This document shows, piece by piece, positions 7,092 through 13,990 of a stretch of DNA of 13,990 bases (within the stretch, counting starts at the first letter, position 1; each line of letters opens with the position of its first letter). Source of the DNA: JBFXAF01 sp050178915 (GTDB lineage: Bacteria; Pseudomonadota; Alphaproteobacteria; Rhizobiales; Rhizobiaceae); NCBI GenBank assembly GCA_050178915.1, contig JBFXFO010000105.1, positions 1 to 13,990 of the forward strand, written 5' to 3'. Both the position numbers and the translations under genes were made by a program. The notes beneath the pieces were generated by a model. It ran no database searches. It saw only the letters and a list, made by a program, of their open reading frames with translations, and was not told where the DNA came from.

Positions 7092-7771
7092 TCGGAGAGC
7101 AGGTCGGGCCGGCGTTCTTCCGTTAGCCTTTCCGACTGCTCGCGACGCCATTTGGCGATCTTGGCGTGGTTGCCGGAGGTCAGCACCTCCGGGATGGCGC
7201 GGCCCTCGAATTCCTGCGGCCTTGTGTAGTGCGGGTGTTCGAGCAGGCCATTCTCGAAGCTCTCCTCGCCGCCCGAGGCCTCGTTGCCCATGACGCCGGG
7301 CAGCAGGCGCACGACCGCATCGAGCAGCACCAGTGCTGCCGGCTCGCCACCCGACAGCACGTAGTCGCCGACCGACACCTCTTCCAGCGCGCGCGCCTCG
7401 ATCACCCGCTGGTCGACGCCTTCGAAGCGGCCGCACAGGATGACGGCCCCCGGCCCGGCCGCGAGTTCGCGCACGCGCGCCTGCGTCAGCGGCCTGCCGC
7501 GCGGACTCATCAGGAGGCGCGGGCGCAGGTCGTTAGCCGGCGAAGCGTGGTCGATGGCCTTGGCAAGCACGTCGGCGCGCATGACCATGCCGGCGCCGCC
7601 GCCGGCGGGTGTGTCGTCCACAGTGCGATGCCTGTCCGTCGCGAAATCGCGGATCTGGATTGCCTCGAGCGACCACGTTCCGGCCGCCATTGCCTTGCCG
7701 GCGAGCGACAGCCCCAGCGCGCCCGGAAACATCTCCGGGTAGAGCGTCAGAACCGTGGCGCGGAACGTCAC
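7073..7771 (-). CDS. trmD: tRNA (guanine37-N1)-methyltransferase
   Basis: A 232-residue SPOUT-fold enzyme that makes m1G at position 37 of tRNAs reading from G36-containing anticodons, using S-adenosylmethionine, and so protects the reading frame. Diagnostic blocks are DDTPAGGGAGMVM (52-64), LMSPRGRPLTQ, CGRFEGVDQRV (113-123), the trefoil-knot cofactor pocket SVGDYVLSGGEPAALVLLDAVVRLLPG (133-159, with the catalytic-region Arg155), and LLEHPHYTRPQEFEG. At the position of the E. coli catalytic Asp169 this protein has Glu170. The start is a GTG that shares GTGA with the rimM stop codon, so translation is probably coupled to rimM. Its 3' end overlaps the permease gene by 19 bases. Confidence 0.96.
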   Translation of the reverse strand: MTFRATVLTLYPEMFPGALGLSLAGKAMAAGTWSLEAIQIRDFATDRHRTVDDTPAGGGAGMVMRADVLAKAIDHASPANDLRPRLLMSPRGRPLTQARVRELAAGPGAVILCGRFEGVDQRVIEARALEEVSVGDYVLSGGEPAALVLLDAVVRLLPGVMGNEASGGEESFENGLLEHPHYTRPQEFEGRAIPEVLTSGNHAKIAKWRREQSERLTEERRPDLLSDQPRTK

Positions 7772-8382
7772 CGGTTGCCGCCCGAATCCGCCGGTCCGCG
7801 CGGCCGCCGCCGCGCGTCGAAATTGCCGTCGGCATCGCGGCCGTCGGGATCGTTCTCGTCCTCGTCGTCGACCAGCCCGGCAGCGACCGGATCGACCCGC
7901 AGGAAACCGGCGGAGACCGCCACCTGCGGCACGGCCGCCGCCGTGAACGGGATGAGCGCTTCCTTGCCGGTCGCGAGCGCGATGACAAGAATGTCGCCGC
8001 CGCCGAAATTCTGCACCGACGAGACCCGCCCGATGACGGTCCCCGCTTCGTCGCCATGCACGGAAAGGCCGGCAAGGTCGGTGTGGTAGAACTCGTCCTC
8101 GTCGAGATTGGCCGGCAGTGCCGAGCGGTCGATGAACAGCGGCGTGCCGTTCAGCGCCTCAGCGGCCTCGCGGCTGGTGATGCCCTTGAAGCGCACCACG
8201 ACGACCGTGCCCTGCGGGCGCACCGACTGGACGTGGAAGACGCGGCCGTCGCGCGCCTGCAGCGGCCCGTAGTCGCCGAGCGCCGCCGGATCGCCGGTGA
8301 AGGTCTTCACGCGCAGCTCGCCCTTGATGCCATGGGCGGCGCCGATCACGGCCATCTGGACGGGGTTCTTGAGCGCAGACAT
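7768..8382 (-). CDS. rimM: Ribosome maturation factor RimM
   Basis: A 204-residue cytoplasmic assembly factor for the 30S subunit head, which binds ribosomal protein S19. The N-terminal RimM barrel starts with AVIGAAHGIKGELRVKTFT and includes EALNGTPLFIDRSALP; the C-terminal PRC-type barrel has FYHTDLAGLSV, ALIPFTAAAVPQV and GFLRVDPVAAGLVD. An acidic then Arg/Gly-rich tail of about 35 residues follows, as in other rhizobial RimM. The ribosome site is poor (GGA near 8 bases before ATG). It precedes trmD with a 4-base overlap. The usual upstream neighbour rpsP is not here; instead xerC lies divergently, 78 bases away, so rimM must be transcribed from a promoter in that gap or within xerC. Confidence 0.95.
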   Translation of the reverse strand: MSALKNPVQMAVIGAAHGIKGELRVKTFTGDPAALGDYGPLQARDGRVFHVQSVRPQGTVVVVRFKGITSREAAEALNGTPLFIDRSALPANLDEDEFYHTDLAGLSVHGDEAGTVIGRVSSVQNFGGGDILVIALATGKEALIPFTAAAVPQVAVSAGFLRVDPVAAGLVDDEDENDPDGRDADGNFDARRRPRGPADSGGNR

Positions 8383-8448
8383 GGCGCGTCCATAGCCGAA
8401 GCGGCTGCCGCGCGCAAAGCGGCTAACGACGCGCTAACACAGCCGTCC

Positions 8449-8454
8449 TATAGT
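8449..8454 (+). promoter_or_regulatory. Possible -10 element of xerC, close to start codon
   Basis: TATAGT lies only 6 bases before the xerC ATG. If it is the -10 box, transcription would begin at or next to the start codon, giving a leaderless or nearly leaderless message. No good -35 hexamer is seen 16-18 bases upstream. The same 78-base gap carries direct repeats AAGCGGCT (8399, 8417) and GCTAAC (8422, 8433). Confidence 0.3.
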
Positions 8455-8460
8455 CAGGCG

Positions 8461-9399
<939 letters not shown>

Positions 9400-9463
9400 G
9401 AAGCGCTGACTTGCAGCGTCCGGATTAACGGAATCGCCGCATTTCTGGCCGAAGGTGCGCGGC

Positions 9464-10534
9464 ATGAAACACCCGATCGCCCGCGCCGACACGATCGCGC
9501 GCAACGGCATGCGCGCCCTGATCGCGCTGCATGTCGCGTTCTTCCTGATCTTCGCGCTGTTCCTGTTCATCGCGACCAGCCGGGTCGCGGCGGAGGAACT
9601 GCCGGCCTGCACCGGCTCCGACATGCTGGCGGAACTTGCCGCCGAGAATCCCGGCGAACTCGACCGCATCAGGATAGAGGCGGCAAAGACCCTCAACGGC
9701 AAGGGCCTGCTGTGGCGGCTGGAGAAGCCCGGCGTCGTGCCGTCCTACCTGTTCGGCACCATGCACATGACCGACCCGCGCCTGACTGCGCTCACGCCGG
9801 CGGCGCAAAAGGCTTTTGACGCGTCATCCACCGTGGTGATCGAGACGACCGAAATCCTCGACGAAGCCAAGATGGTGCAGTCGCTGCTCGCGCATCCCGA
9901 GCTGATGATGTTCACCGACAACACCACGCTCATCTCGCTGGTGCCTGAGGCGGAGCGCGCAGCGTTCGAGGCCGGGCTGCAGGCGCGCGGCATCCCGCTT
10001 GCCACCGTCGCCAAGATGAAGCCGTGGATGCTTTCGGCCATGCTGGCGCTGCCCGCGTGCGAGCTGGCGCGCAAGGCCGCCGGCGCGCCGGTGCTCGACG
10101 TCAAGCTGGCGCAGGATGCGCAGGCGACCGGCAAGGCGCTGGAAGGGCTCGAGACCGCTGTCGACCAGCTGTCGGCGATGGCGTCGCTGCCGATGGATTT
10201 CCACGTTCGCGGCCTCATCGACACGCTGAAGCTTGGCGACCGGATGGACGACGTCATCGAGACAATGATCGTGCTCTACGAGCAGGAGGAGACCGGTATG
10301 TTCTGGCCGCTCTTCCGGGCCGTCATGCCGGAACAGGCATCCGATGAAGCCGGCTACGCGGCTTTCGAGCAGACCATGATCACCACCCGCAACCACACCA
10401 TGGCCGAGCGCGCCGGGCCGATTCTCGAACGCGGCAGCGCCTTCGTCGCCGTCGGAGCGCTCCACCTGCCGGGAGAAGCCGGCCTGATCGAGCTGTTCGA
10501 AAAGGCCGGCTATACGGCAACCATGGTCGACTGA
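9464..10534 (+). CDS. TraB/PrgY/GumN family protein
   Basis: A 356-residue protein. ATG 9464 is preferred over GTG 9455 because GAAGG (9451-9455) is 8 bases upstream of it. Residues about 18-45 form a long hydrophobic segment ending in Val-Ala-Ala-Glu, either an uncleaved membrane anchor or an extended signal peptide. The family's two hallmark motifs are present: LFGTMH with His101 near the N-terminus and VGALHLPGEAGLIELFEKAGY with His334 near the C-terminus; GXXHLXGXXGL is the recognised end motif. Members are thought to be metal-dependent hydrolase-like proteins; the family was named from pheromone-shutdown proteins and a xanthan-cluster gene, and real activity is mostly unproven. It follows xerC by 64 bases in the same direction; co-transcription is possible but not shown. 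Confidence 0.85.
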   Translation: MKHPIARADTIARNGMRALIALHVAFFLIFALFLFIATSRVAAEELPACTGSDMLAELAAENPGELDRIRIEAAKTLNGKGLLWRLEKPGVVPSYLFGTMHMTDPRLTALTPAAQKAFDASSTVVIETTEILDEAKMVQSLLAHPELMMFTDNTTLISLVPEAERAAFEAGLQARGIPLATVAKMKPWMLSAMLALPACELARKAAGAPVLDVKLAQDAQATGKALEGLETAVDQLSAMASLPMDFHVRGLIDTLKLGDRMDDVIETMIVLYEQEETGMFWPLFRAVMPEQASDEAGYAAFEQTMITTRNHTMAERAGPILERGSAFVAVGALHLPGEAGLIELFEKAGYTATMVD

Positions 10535-10566
10535 GCCGACTCCAACGATCTCTGCGTTTGTTCACG

Positions 10567-10580
10567 CAAATCGTGATTTG
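10567..10580. promoter_or_regulatory. Short palindrome upstream of 65-residue gene
   Basis: CAAATC-GT-GATTTG is a perfect 6-bp dyad 61 bases before ATG 10642. It lies in the only AT-rich patch of the gap and could be an operator. No matching copy was noticed elsewhere. Confidence 0.25.
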
Positions 10581-10641
10581 GCATATCCGGTCTGCGCGTT
10601 AACCTTTCGGCATGGGGTGCCATGCTGGAAGGACGATTGCC

Positions 10642-10839
10642 ATGACCAAGGCTCTCGTGCTGTTTGCCGCGCTGGCGTTCGGCGTTTCTGCCGCTTCCGC
10701 CTGTGAATTCAACCGCTCCGCCAAGTCGACCGACAAGACCACCGTCGCCAGCATCACCGGCGAGGCGGCTCCCGTCTCGACGCCCGACCAGTCGACGCCG
10801 GTGGACGTGAAAATGCCGGCCAACGACAAGGAAGGCTGA
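10642..10839 (+). CDS. Small exported protein of unknown function
   Basis: A 65-residue protein. The ATG follows GGAAGG with a 9-base gap, a good ribosome site, whereas the upstream in-frame start at 10612 is a non-standard position without one. Residues 1-20 are a signal peptide (MTKALVLFAALAFGVSAASA) before Cys21. The cleavage site could be signal peptidase I after Ala20; the Ala-Ser-Ala-Cys sequence is a poor lipobox because the -3 residue is Ala. The mature part is about 45 residues, polar, Thr/Ser/Asp/Pro-rich, with a single Cys and no predicted hydrophobic stretch, so probably disordered. I do not recognise the family. It stands alone between a possible operator and a strong hairpin. 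Confidence 0.72.
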   Translation: MTKALVLFAALAFGVSAASACEFNRSAKSTDKTTVASITGEAAPVSTPDQSTPVDVKMPANDKEG

Positions 10840-10858
10840 GCCTCTTCTCGTAGCGGAC

Positions 10859-10896
10859 AAGGCGGTGCGCCGGGCGAGCCCGGCCGCGCCTGCCTT
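10859..10896 (+). terminator. Long GC-rich hairpin after 65-residue gene
   Basis: Arms 10859-10875 and 10878-10896 pair over 17 positions with two bulged bases (C85 and T91 of the 108xx numbering) and one G-U pair; the innermost pair probably opens to a CGAG loop. It starts 20 bases after the stop codon. There is no long T run after it (CTCGC follows), so it may be a terminator of reduced strength or a 3'-end stabiliser. Confidence 0.5.
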
Positions 10897-10915
10897 CTCG
10901 CAATCAACAGACTTT

Positions 10916-10933
10916 GAAACGGAATCCCGTTTC
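10916..10933. promoter_or_regulatory. Inverted repeat upstream of Pro/Ala-rich membrane protein
   Basis: GAAACGG-AATC-CCGTTTC is a perfect 7-bp dyad ending 40 bases before ATG 10974. A TTGAAA (10914-10919) overlaps its left arm and could be a -35 box, but the matching -10 position (10937-10942, CGTTTG) is poor. Candidate operator only. Confidence 0.3.
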
Positions 10934-10973
10934 GGGCGTTTGATCGGCATCGCAACCGACGGAGAACCCCGAA

Positions 10974-11489
10974 ATGGCAAATCCCGCCAGGAAGTTTGAC
11001 GATCCGCGGCCGGTCGATCCGACCGTTGCCGCCGATCCCTTCAACCCGATGCCGCTGACGCCCGACCCGGTCGCCGATCAGCCCTACGCCAACGCCAACG
11101 ATCCGCGCATCGTGCAGAATCGCGTCGATGTGCAGAGCGAGCGCCGCACCGGAACCAGCGTGCTGATTGCGGCCGTTGTGCTGATCATCGCGCTCGTCGC
11201 CTATCTGGTCTTCGCCTCCAATCCCGAGAGCGGCACCGTTGCTCCGGAAGGTTCGGCCGTGACCACGCCGGCTGATCCGGTGGCTCCTGCCGAGCCGAAT
11301 GCAATCGCCCCGGCTGAACCCATGGCTCCGGCCGATACCGGCGCCGCGACTGGCGAAGCGGGTTCGGGCGCGACGAACTCGATGGCGCCGGCCGACCCGG
11401 CTGCCCCTGCGCCTGAGGCTGTCGCCCCTGCGGAGCCCGCCCCGGCTCCGGGCGAGCCGGCTACCCCGGCTCCTGCCCCTGCAGAGTAA
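10974..11489 (+). CDS. Single-pass membrane protein with Pro/Ala-rich tail
   Basis: A 171-residue protein. The start has GGAG 9 bases upstream. Residues 1-58 are polar, rich in Asp/Pro, with no signal peptide; residues about 61-81 form one strong transmembrane helix (TSVLIAAVVLIIALVAYLVFA) preceded by Arg-Arg, which predicts the N-terminus in the cytoplasm and the C-terminus in the periplasm. Residues 88-171 are a low-complexity tail of degenerate PAEP/APAP-type units, almost certainly disordered, and able to span part of the periplasm like the Pro-rich linkers of TonB-like or cell-wall-spanning proteins. No folded domain follows the tail, so it is not TonB. Family not recognised. A UUCG-loop terminator follows the stop. 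Confidence 0.78.
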   Translation: MANPARKFDDPRPVDPTVAADPFNPMPLTPDPVADQPYANANDPRIVQNRVDVQSERRTGTSVLIAAVVLIIALVAYLVFASNPESGTVAPEGSAVTTPADPVAPAEPNAIAPAEPMAPADTGAATGEAGSGATNSMAPADPAAPAPEAVAPAEPAPAPGEPATPAPAPAE

Positions 11490-11508
11490 AGTCTCACGAT
11501 GAAACAGA

Positions 11509-11532
11509 AATGGCCCGCTTCGGCGGGCCATT
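11509..11532. terminator. Bidirectional terminator with UUCG tetraloop
   Basis: A perfect 10-bp stem (11509-11518 with 11523-11532) closes a C(TTCG)G loop, an exceptionally stable tetraloop in RNA. On the plus strand it follows the stop codon at 11489 and is trailed by ATCTT. On the minus strand it lies 77 bases beyond the lpdA stop and is trailed by TCTGTTTC, a better tail. It can serve both convergent genes, although the minus-strand loop would be CGAA. Confidence 0.8.
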
Positions 11533-11540
11533 ATCTTGCG

Positions 11541-11595
11541 CGTTGCAACGTACGTTAGAACCTGCCCAAAATCACGTTATAACCTCGTTACAACG
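11541..11595. repeat. Four CGTTNNAAC[C/G] dyads in a 55-bp cluster
   Basis: Copies are CGTTGCAACG (11541-11550), CGTTAGAACC (11553-11562), CGTTATAACC (11575-11584) and CGTTACAACG (11586-11595). Centres are 12, 22 and 11 bases apart, close to whole helical turns. Copies 3 and 4 form the core of a larger 13-base inverted repeat (11571-11583 with 11587-11599) having one mismatch in DNA, which becomes a G-U pair in the minus-strand RNA 10 bases after the lpdA stop. An AACGTACGTT palindrome (11547-11556) bridges copies 1 and 2. The cluster is in a convergent gap, not at an evident promoter. Confidence 0.75.
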
Positions 11596-11608
11596 TGATG
11601 GGCGCTCC

Positions 11609-13015
11609 CTAGCTGTGAATCGGCTTGAAGAAGGTGGCGAGCGCGGCTTCGCGCACCGCTTCCGACATGGTCGGGTGCGCATGCGTGGTTCGAGCCAGGT
11701 CTTCCGAAGCGCCGCCGAACTCCATCAGCACTGCCGCCTCGTGGATCATCTCGCCGGCACCGAAGCCGACAATGTGGACCCCGAGCACGCGGTCGGTGTC
11801 CTTGTCGGCGATGATCTTCACCAGGCCGTCGGTGTGCAGCATGGCGCGGGCGCGGCCATTGGCGGAGAACGGGAACTTGCCGACCTTGTAGGCGACCCCG
11901 GCGGCCTTCACCTCTTCCTCGGTCTTGCCCACCGAAGCGACCTCCGGGCTGGTGTAGACGACGCTCGGGATCACCTCGTAGTTCACATGCCCGGCCTGGC
12001 CGGCCAGCATCTCGGCCAGCGCGATGCCTTCGTCCTCGGCCTTGTGCGCCAGCATCGGTCCGACGATCACGTCGCCGATGGCGTAGATGCCCGGCACGCT
12101 TGTGCGGTAATGGCCGTCGGTCTCGATGCGGCCGCGCTTGTCGAGCGCCACGCCGGCCTCGGCGAGGCCGAGCCCGTCCGTATAGGGCTTGCGCCCGGTG
12201 GCGATGAGCACGGCGTCGGCGTCGAGCGTCTCCGCCGCGCCACCCTTCACCGGTTCGAAGGTGACCTTCGCACCCTTGCCTGCCTTCTCCACGCCGGTGA
12301 CCTTGGCACCGAGCCTGAACTCCATGCCCTGCTTAGCCAGCATGCGCTGGAACTGCTTGGTCACCTCGCCATCCATGCCGCCGAGAATGCTGTCGAGATA
12401 TTCGACCACGGTGACCCGAGTGCCGAGGCGCGCCCAGACCGAGCCGAGTTCCAGCCCGATCACGCCGCCGCCGACCACGACCAGATGCCCGGGCACCTTG
12501 GCGAATTCGAGCGCGCCGGTGGACGACACGATCACCTTCTCGTCGATCTGGACGTTCACGCCGGGAATCCCGGCGACGTCGGAACCGGTGGCGATGACGA
12601 TCGACTTCGCCTCGATCTCCTGCACCTTGCCGTCTTCGCCCGTCACCGAAACCTTGCCGGCGGACACCACCTTGCCGGTGCCCTGGAAGGCATCGATCTT
12701 GTTCTTCTTGAACAGGAAGGCGACGCCGTTGACGTTCGAGGCCACGGTCGCGTCCTTGTGCGCCAGCATCTGCTTCAGATTGAGCTTCGGCTTGCCGACA
12801 TCGACGCCAAGCGCCTCGAAGGAGTGGCTCGCCTCGGCAAACATCTCGGAGGCATGCAGCAACGCCTTGGACGGGATGCAGCCGATGTTGAGGCAGGTGC
12901 CGCCATAGGTGGCGCGCTTCTCGACCACCGCGACCTTCAGGCCCAGTTGAGCGGCCTTCACCGCGAACACATAGCCGCCCGGGCCGGTGCCGATCACAAC
13001 AACATCGTAAGCCAT
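11609..13015 (-). CDS. lpdA: Dihydrolipoyl dehydrogenase (E3)
   Basis: A 468-residue flavoenzyme, the shared E3 component of 2-oxoacid dehydrogenase complexes; it reoxidises dihydrolipoyl groups with NAD+. Residues 9-14 (GTGPGG) bind FAD; Cys41 and Cys46 in GGTCLNIGCIPSK are the redox disulfide; GGGVIG at 182-187 starts the NAD-binding fold; AIGDV (312-316) is the second FAD contact; HPTMSE near the C-terminus gives the His447/Glu452 catalytic pair used across the dimer. All key residues are present and the length is normal. ATG 13015 has CAGGAG 8 bases upstream; the longer in-frame extension lacks support. No E1 or E2 gene lies within the window, so which complex it serves cannot be told from here. 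The lipoprotein gene ends 74 bases upstream on the same strand. Confidence 0.97.
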   Translation of the reverse strand: MAYDVVVIGTGPGGYVFAVKAAQLGLKVAVVEKRATYGGTCLNIGCIPSKALLHASEMFAEASHSFEALGVDVGKPKLNLKQMLAHKDATVASNVNGVAFLFKKNKIDAFQGTGKVVSAGKVSVTGEDGKVQEIEAKSIVIATGSDVAGIPGVNVQIDEKVIVSSTGALEFAKVPGHLVVVGGGVIGLELGSVWARLGTRVTVVEYLDSILGGMDGEVTKQFQRMLAKQGMEFRLGAKVTGVEKAGKGAKVTFEPVKGGAAETLDADAVLIATGRKPYTDGLGLAEAGVALDKRGRIETDGHYRTSVPGIYAIGDVIVGPMLAHKAEDEGIALAEMLAGQAGHVNYEVIPSVVYTSPEVASVGKTEEEVKAAGVAYKVGKFPFSANGRARAMLHTDGLVKIIADKDTDRVLGVHIVGFGAGEMIHEAAVLMEFGGASEDLARTTHAHPTMSEAVREAALATFFKPIHS

Positions 13016-13065
13016 CTTTGCCGCTCCTGCAGGCGCTCCGCCGCCCGTATCTATGATCTCAGGCC

Positions 13066-13084
13066 CGCCGGCGCCACGCCGGCG
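13066..13084 (-). repeat. Intercistronic hairpin between lipoprotein gene and lpdA
   Basis: CGCCGGCG occurs twice with a 3-base spacer; as each copy is self-complementary, the pair is both a direct and an inverted repeat and can form an 8-bp stem. It starts 5 bases after the stop at 13090 on the minus strand and lacks a T tail, so it may act as an attenuating or stabilising hairpin rather than a full terminator. Confidence 0.45.
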
Positions 13085-13089
13085 TTCCG

Positions 13090-13581
13090 CTATTCCTGGC
13101 ATCCCTTCAATGCAAAAACATCGAAGGGAAGTTTCGCCGGGCCGTCCGGCGCGAAAACCTGCGCGTGCCGCAGCGACGGACCGAGCGCCGGGAACAGCAG
13201 ATTCGCCGGCGCCGCCTCGCCCTCTTTCGGCAGCAGGCCGACCTTGCCTGCGCCATCGACCGCGTAGACGACGCCTTCCCAGACCGTACAGGCGGCGAGT
13301 TCACCGCCGGTAACGTCGCCTTCCGGACAGTTGTGCATCAGCGTACCCCACGGACGCGCGGCATCGTCAGACCACGCGACCATGCCATCGAAGACGCTAC
13401 CGTCGGCGAGGTGCATGCGAAACCCGTTGGTCACGATGGCGCTCTCGCCGCGAGGCCTGAAATCGATCCCGGCCCCGCCCTGCTCATCGGCGTAGACGGC
13501 AAGCTCCATCGGGCAGGCCGCCAGTACCGGCGACAGGCCGGCCGCAAGCGCCAGCGAAGCGATGGCGAGGCGCGCGATCAT
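13090..13581 (-). CDS. Putative lipoprotein or exported protein, function unknown
   Basis: A 163-residue protein. ATG 13581 overlaps the stop of the upstream gene in TGATG, so translation is probably coupled. Residues 1-22 are a signal peptide ending Leu-Ala-Ala before Cys23, a good lipobox, so a lipid-anchored protein is likely; alternatively Cys23 could join Cys85, Cys98 or Cys161 in disulfides, as the protein has an even number of cysteines. The mature part looks beta-rich with repeated Gly-Asp turns (IVTNGFRMHLADGSVFDGMV, and VVYAVDGAGKVGLLP) but no family motif I can name. It precedes lpdA by 74 bases in the same direction. I do not recognise it. Confidence 0.75.
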   Translation of the reverse strand: MIARLAIASLALAAGLSPVLAACPMELAVYADEQGGAGIDFRPRGESAIVTNGFRMHLADGSVFDGMVAWSDDAARPWGTLMHNCPEGDVTGGELAACTVWEGVVYAVDGAGKVGLLPKEGEAAPANLLFPALGPSLRHAQVFAPDGPAKLPFDVFALKGCQE

Positions 13582-13990
13582 CACTGGGCGCCGAGCGCCT
13601 TCTTCACGTCGCCAACGAATGCGAAGGGGCGGAACGAGGCCCACCAGTCCTGCCAGTCCGTCGCCGTCGAACAGGCGGCGAGTTCCGCCTGCCGGTCAGC
13701 GACCGGCTGCATCAATGCCTGGGAGCGGGCGGCATTGACGAGCGACGGACCAAGGCCGGCCGGCAGCGGCGCCCCGAGCATTTCCACGCCCGCGCGCATC
13801 ACCTGCTCGTTCCAGTCGGCATAGACAATCGGAAACAGCGAAGGCAGGACCAGCGCCGAGCAGTGCAGCACCTTCTTCTGCATCGGTACATACTCGTCGA
13901 ACACGGCGCGCACGGCAGCCGCGCGCGGATCGTCGGCCGGCACGATCTTCAGGCCGATGGGCTTGAGCATCTGCGAGTGATAGGCGGACC
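13581..13990 (-). CDS. Unknown protein, 5' part outside window
   Basis: The frame is open from the right edge to TGA 13583-13581, giving the last 136 residues. A Met codon at 13970 exists, but no ribosome site precedes it and the upstream codons (Ser-Ala-Tyr-His-Ser-Gln) read as protein, so I take the gene as truncated by the window. The visible part is mixed alpha helical, with Trp-rich segments (YADWNEQVMRAGVEML, and STATDWQDWWASFRPF near the end) and two Cys. No transmembrane helix is obvious. It overlaps the next gene by one base (TGATG), implying a two-gene unit with the putative lipoprotein. Function unknown. Confidence 0.68.
   Translation of the reverse strand, partial: SAYHSQMLKPIGLKIVPADDPRAAAVRAVFDEYVPMQKKVLHCSALVLPSLFPIVYADWNEQVMRAGVEMLGAPLPAGLGPSLVNAARSQALMQPVADRQAELAACSTATDWQDWWASFRPFAFVGDVKKALGAQ

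Noticed and set aside
5702..7126. 474-residue plus-strand open frame
   Set aside because: It is antisense to the cupin gene and out of frame with the TauE/SafE gene; composition is Arg-rich shadow.
7609..8460. Long plus-strand open frame continuous with xerC
   Set aside because: It is antisense to rimM and the start of trmD, both certain. High GC third positions keep the opposite frame free of stops. XerC has its normal length from 8461.
10921..10940. EcfG-type general stress promoter (GGAA ... CGTT) before 10974
   Set aside because: The two elements are only 11 bases apart, too close for the 16-18 usual in this sigma factor's promoters, and the first is GGAAT.
11510..13267. 585-residue plus-strand open frame
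   Set aside because: It is antisense to lpdA along its length; the His/Asp-rich composition is a typical shadow of a GC-rich gene.

Overview
The window looks like chromosomal DNA of an alphaproteobacterium, most likely from the Rhizobiales near Mesorhizobium and other Phyllobacteriaceae. The GC content is high, codons are GC-rich at third positions, and RimM, TrmD and L19 read like rhizobial versions (L19 has a long Ala/Glu-rich C-terminal tail). The genus is inference; the class is fairly safe. I see no CRISPR array, insertion sequence, tRNA, rRNA or clear foreign-DNA signature.

Layout. Positions 1-567 (minus) hold the N-terminal part of an amino-acid-type ABC transporter binding protein. 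It is divergent from a large exported TPR-CHAT putative protease (742-3552, plus), which ends at a hairpin terminator and faces an RtcB-family RNA ligase (3590-4960, minus). Next come rplS with its own strong terminator (4998-5575, minus), a small exported cupin protein (5810-6190, minus), and a TauE/SafE-type membrane permease (6339-7091, plus). The permease overlaps the end of trmD by 19 bp. rimM and trmD (8382-7073, minus) are coupled by a 4-base GTGA overlap. Divergent from rimM is xerC (8461-9399, plus), followed in the same direction by a TraB/GumN-family protein (9464-10534), a 65-residue exported protein (10642-10839) and a single-pass Pro/Ala-rich membrane protein (10974-11489). A UUCG-loop terminator separates these from lpdA (11609-13015, minus). 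Upstream of lpdA on the same strand are a putative lipoprotein (13090-13581) and a truncated unknown gene (13581-13990) that are translationally coupled.

Functional picture. Most of the window is housekeeping: ribosome and tRNA maturation (RimM, TrmD, L19), chromosome dimer resolution (XerC) and the E3 subunit of 2-oxoacid dehydrogenase complexes (LpdA). The less ordinary parts are the exported TPR-CHAT protein with an intact His/Cys pair, the divergent RtcB beside it, the cupin-permease pair lying inside the usual rimM-trmD-rplS block, and a compact array of four CGTTNNAAC[C/G] dyads between two convergent genes (11541-11595). I do not see a demonstrably new multi-gene system; the dyad array and the exported CHAT protein are the best leads.
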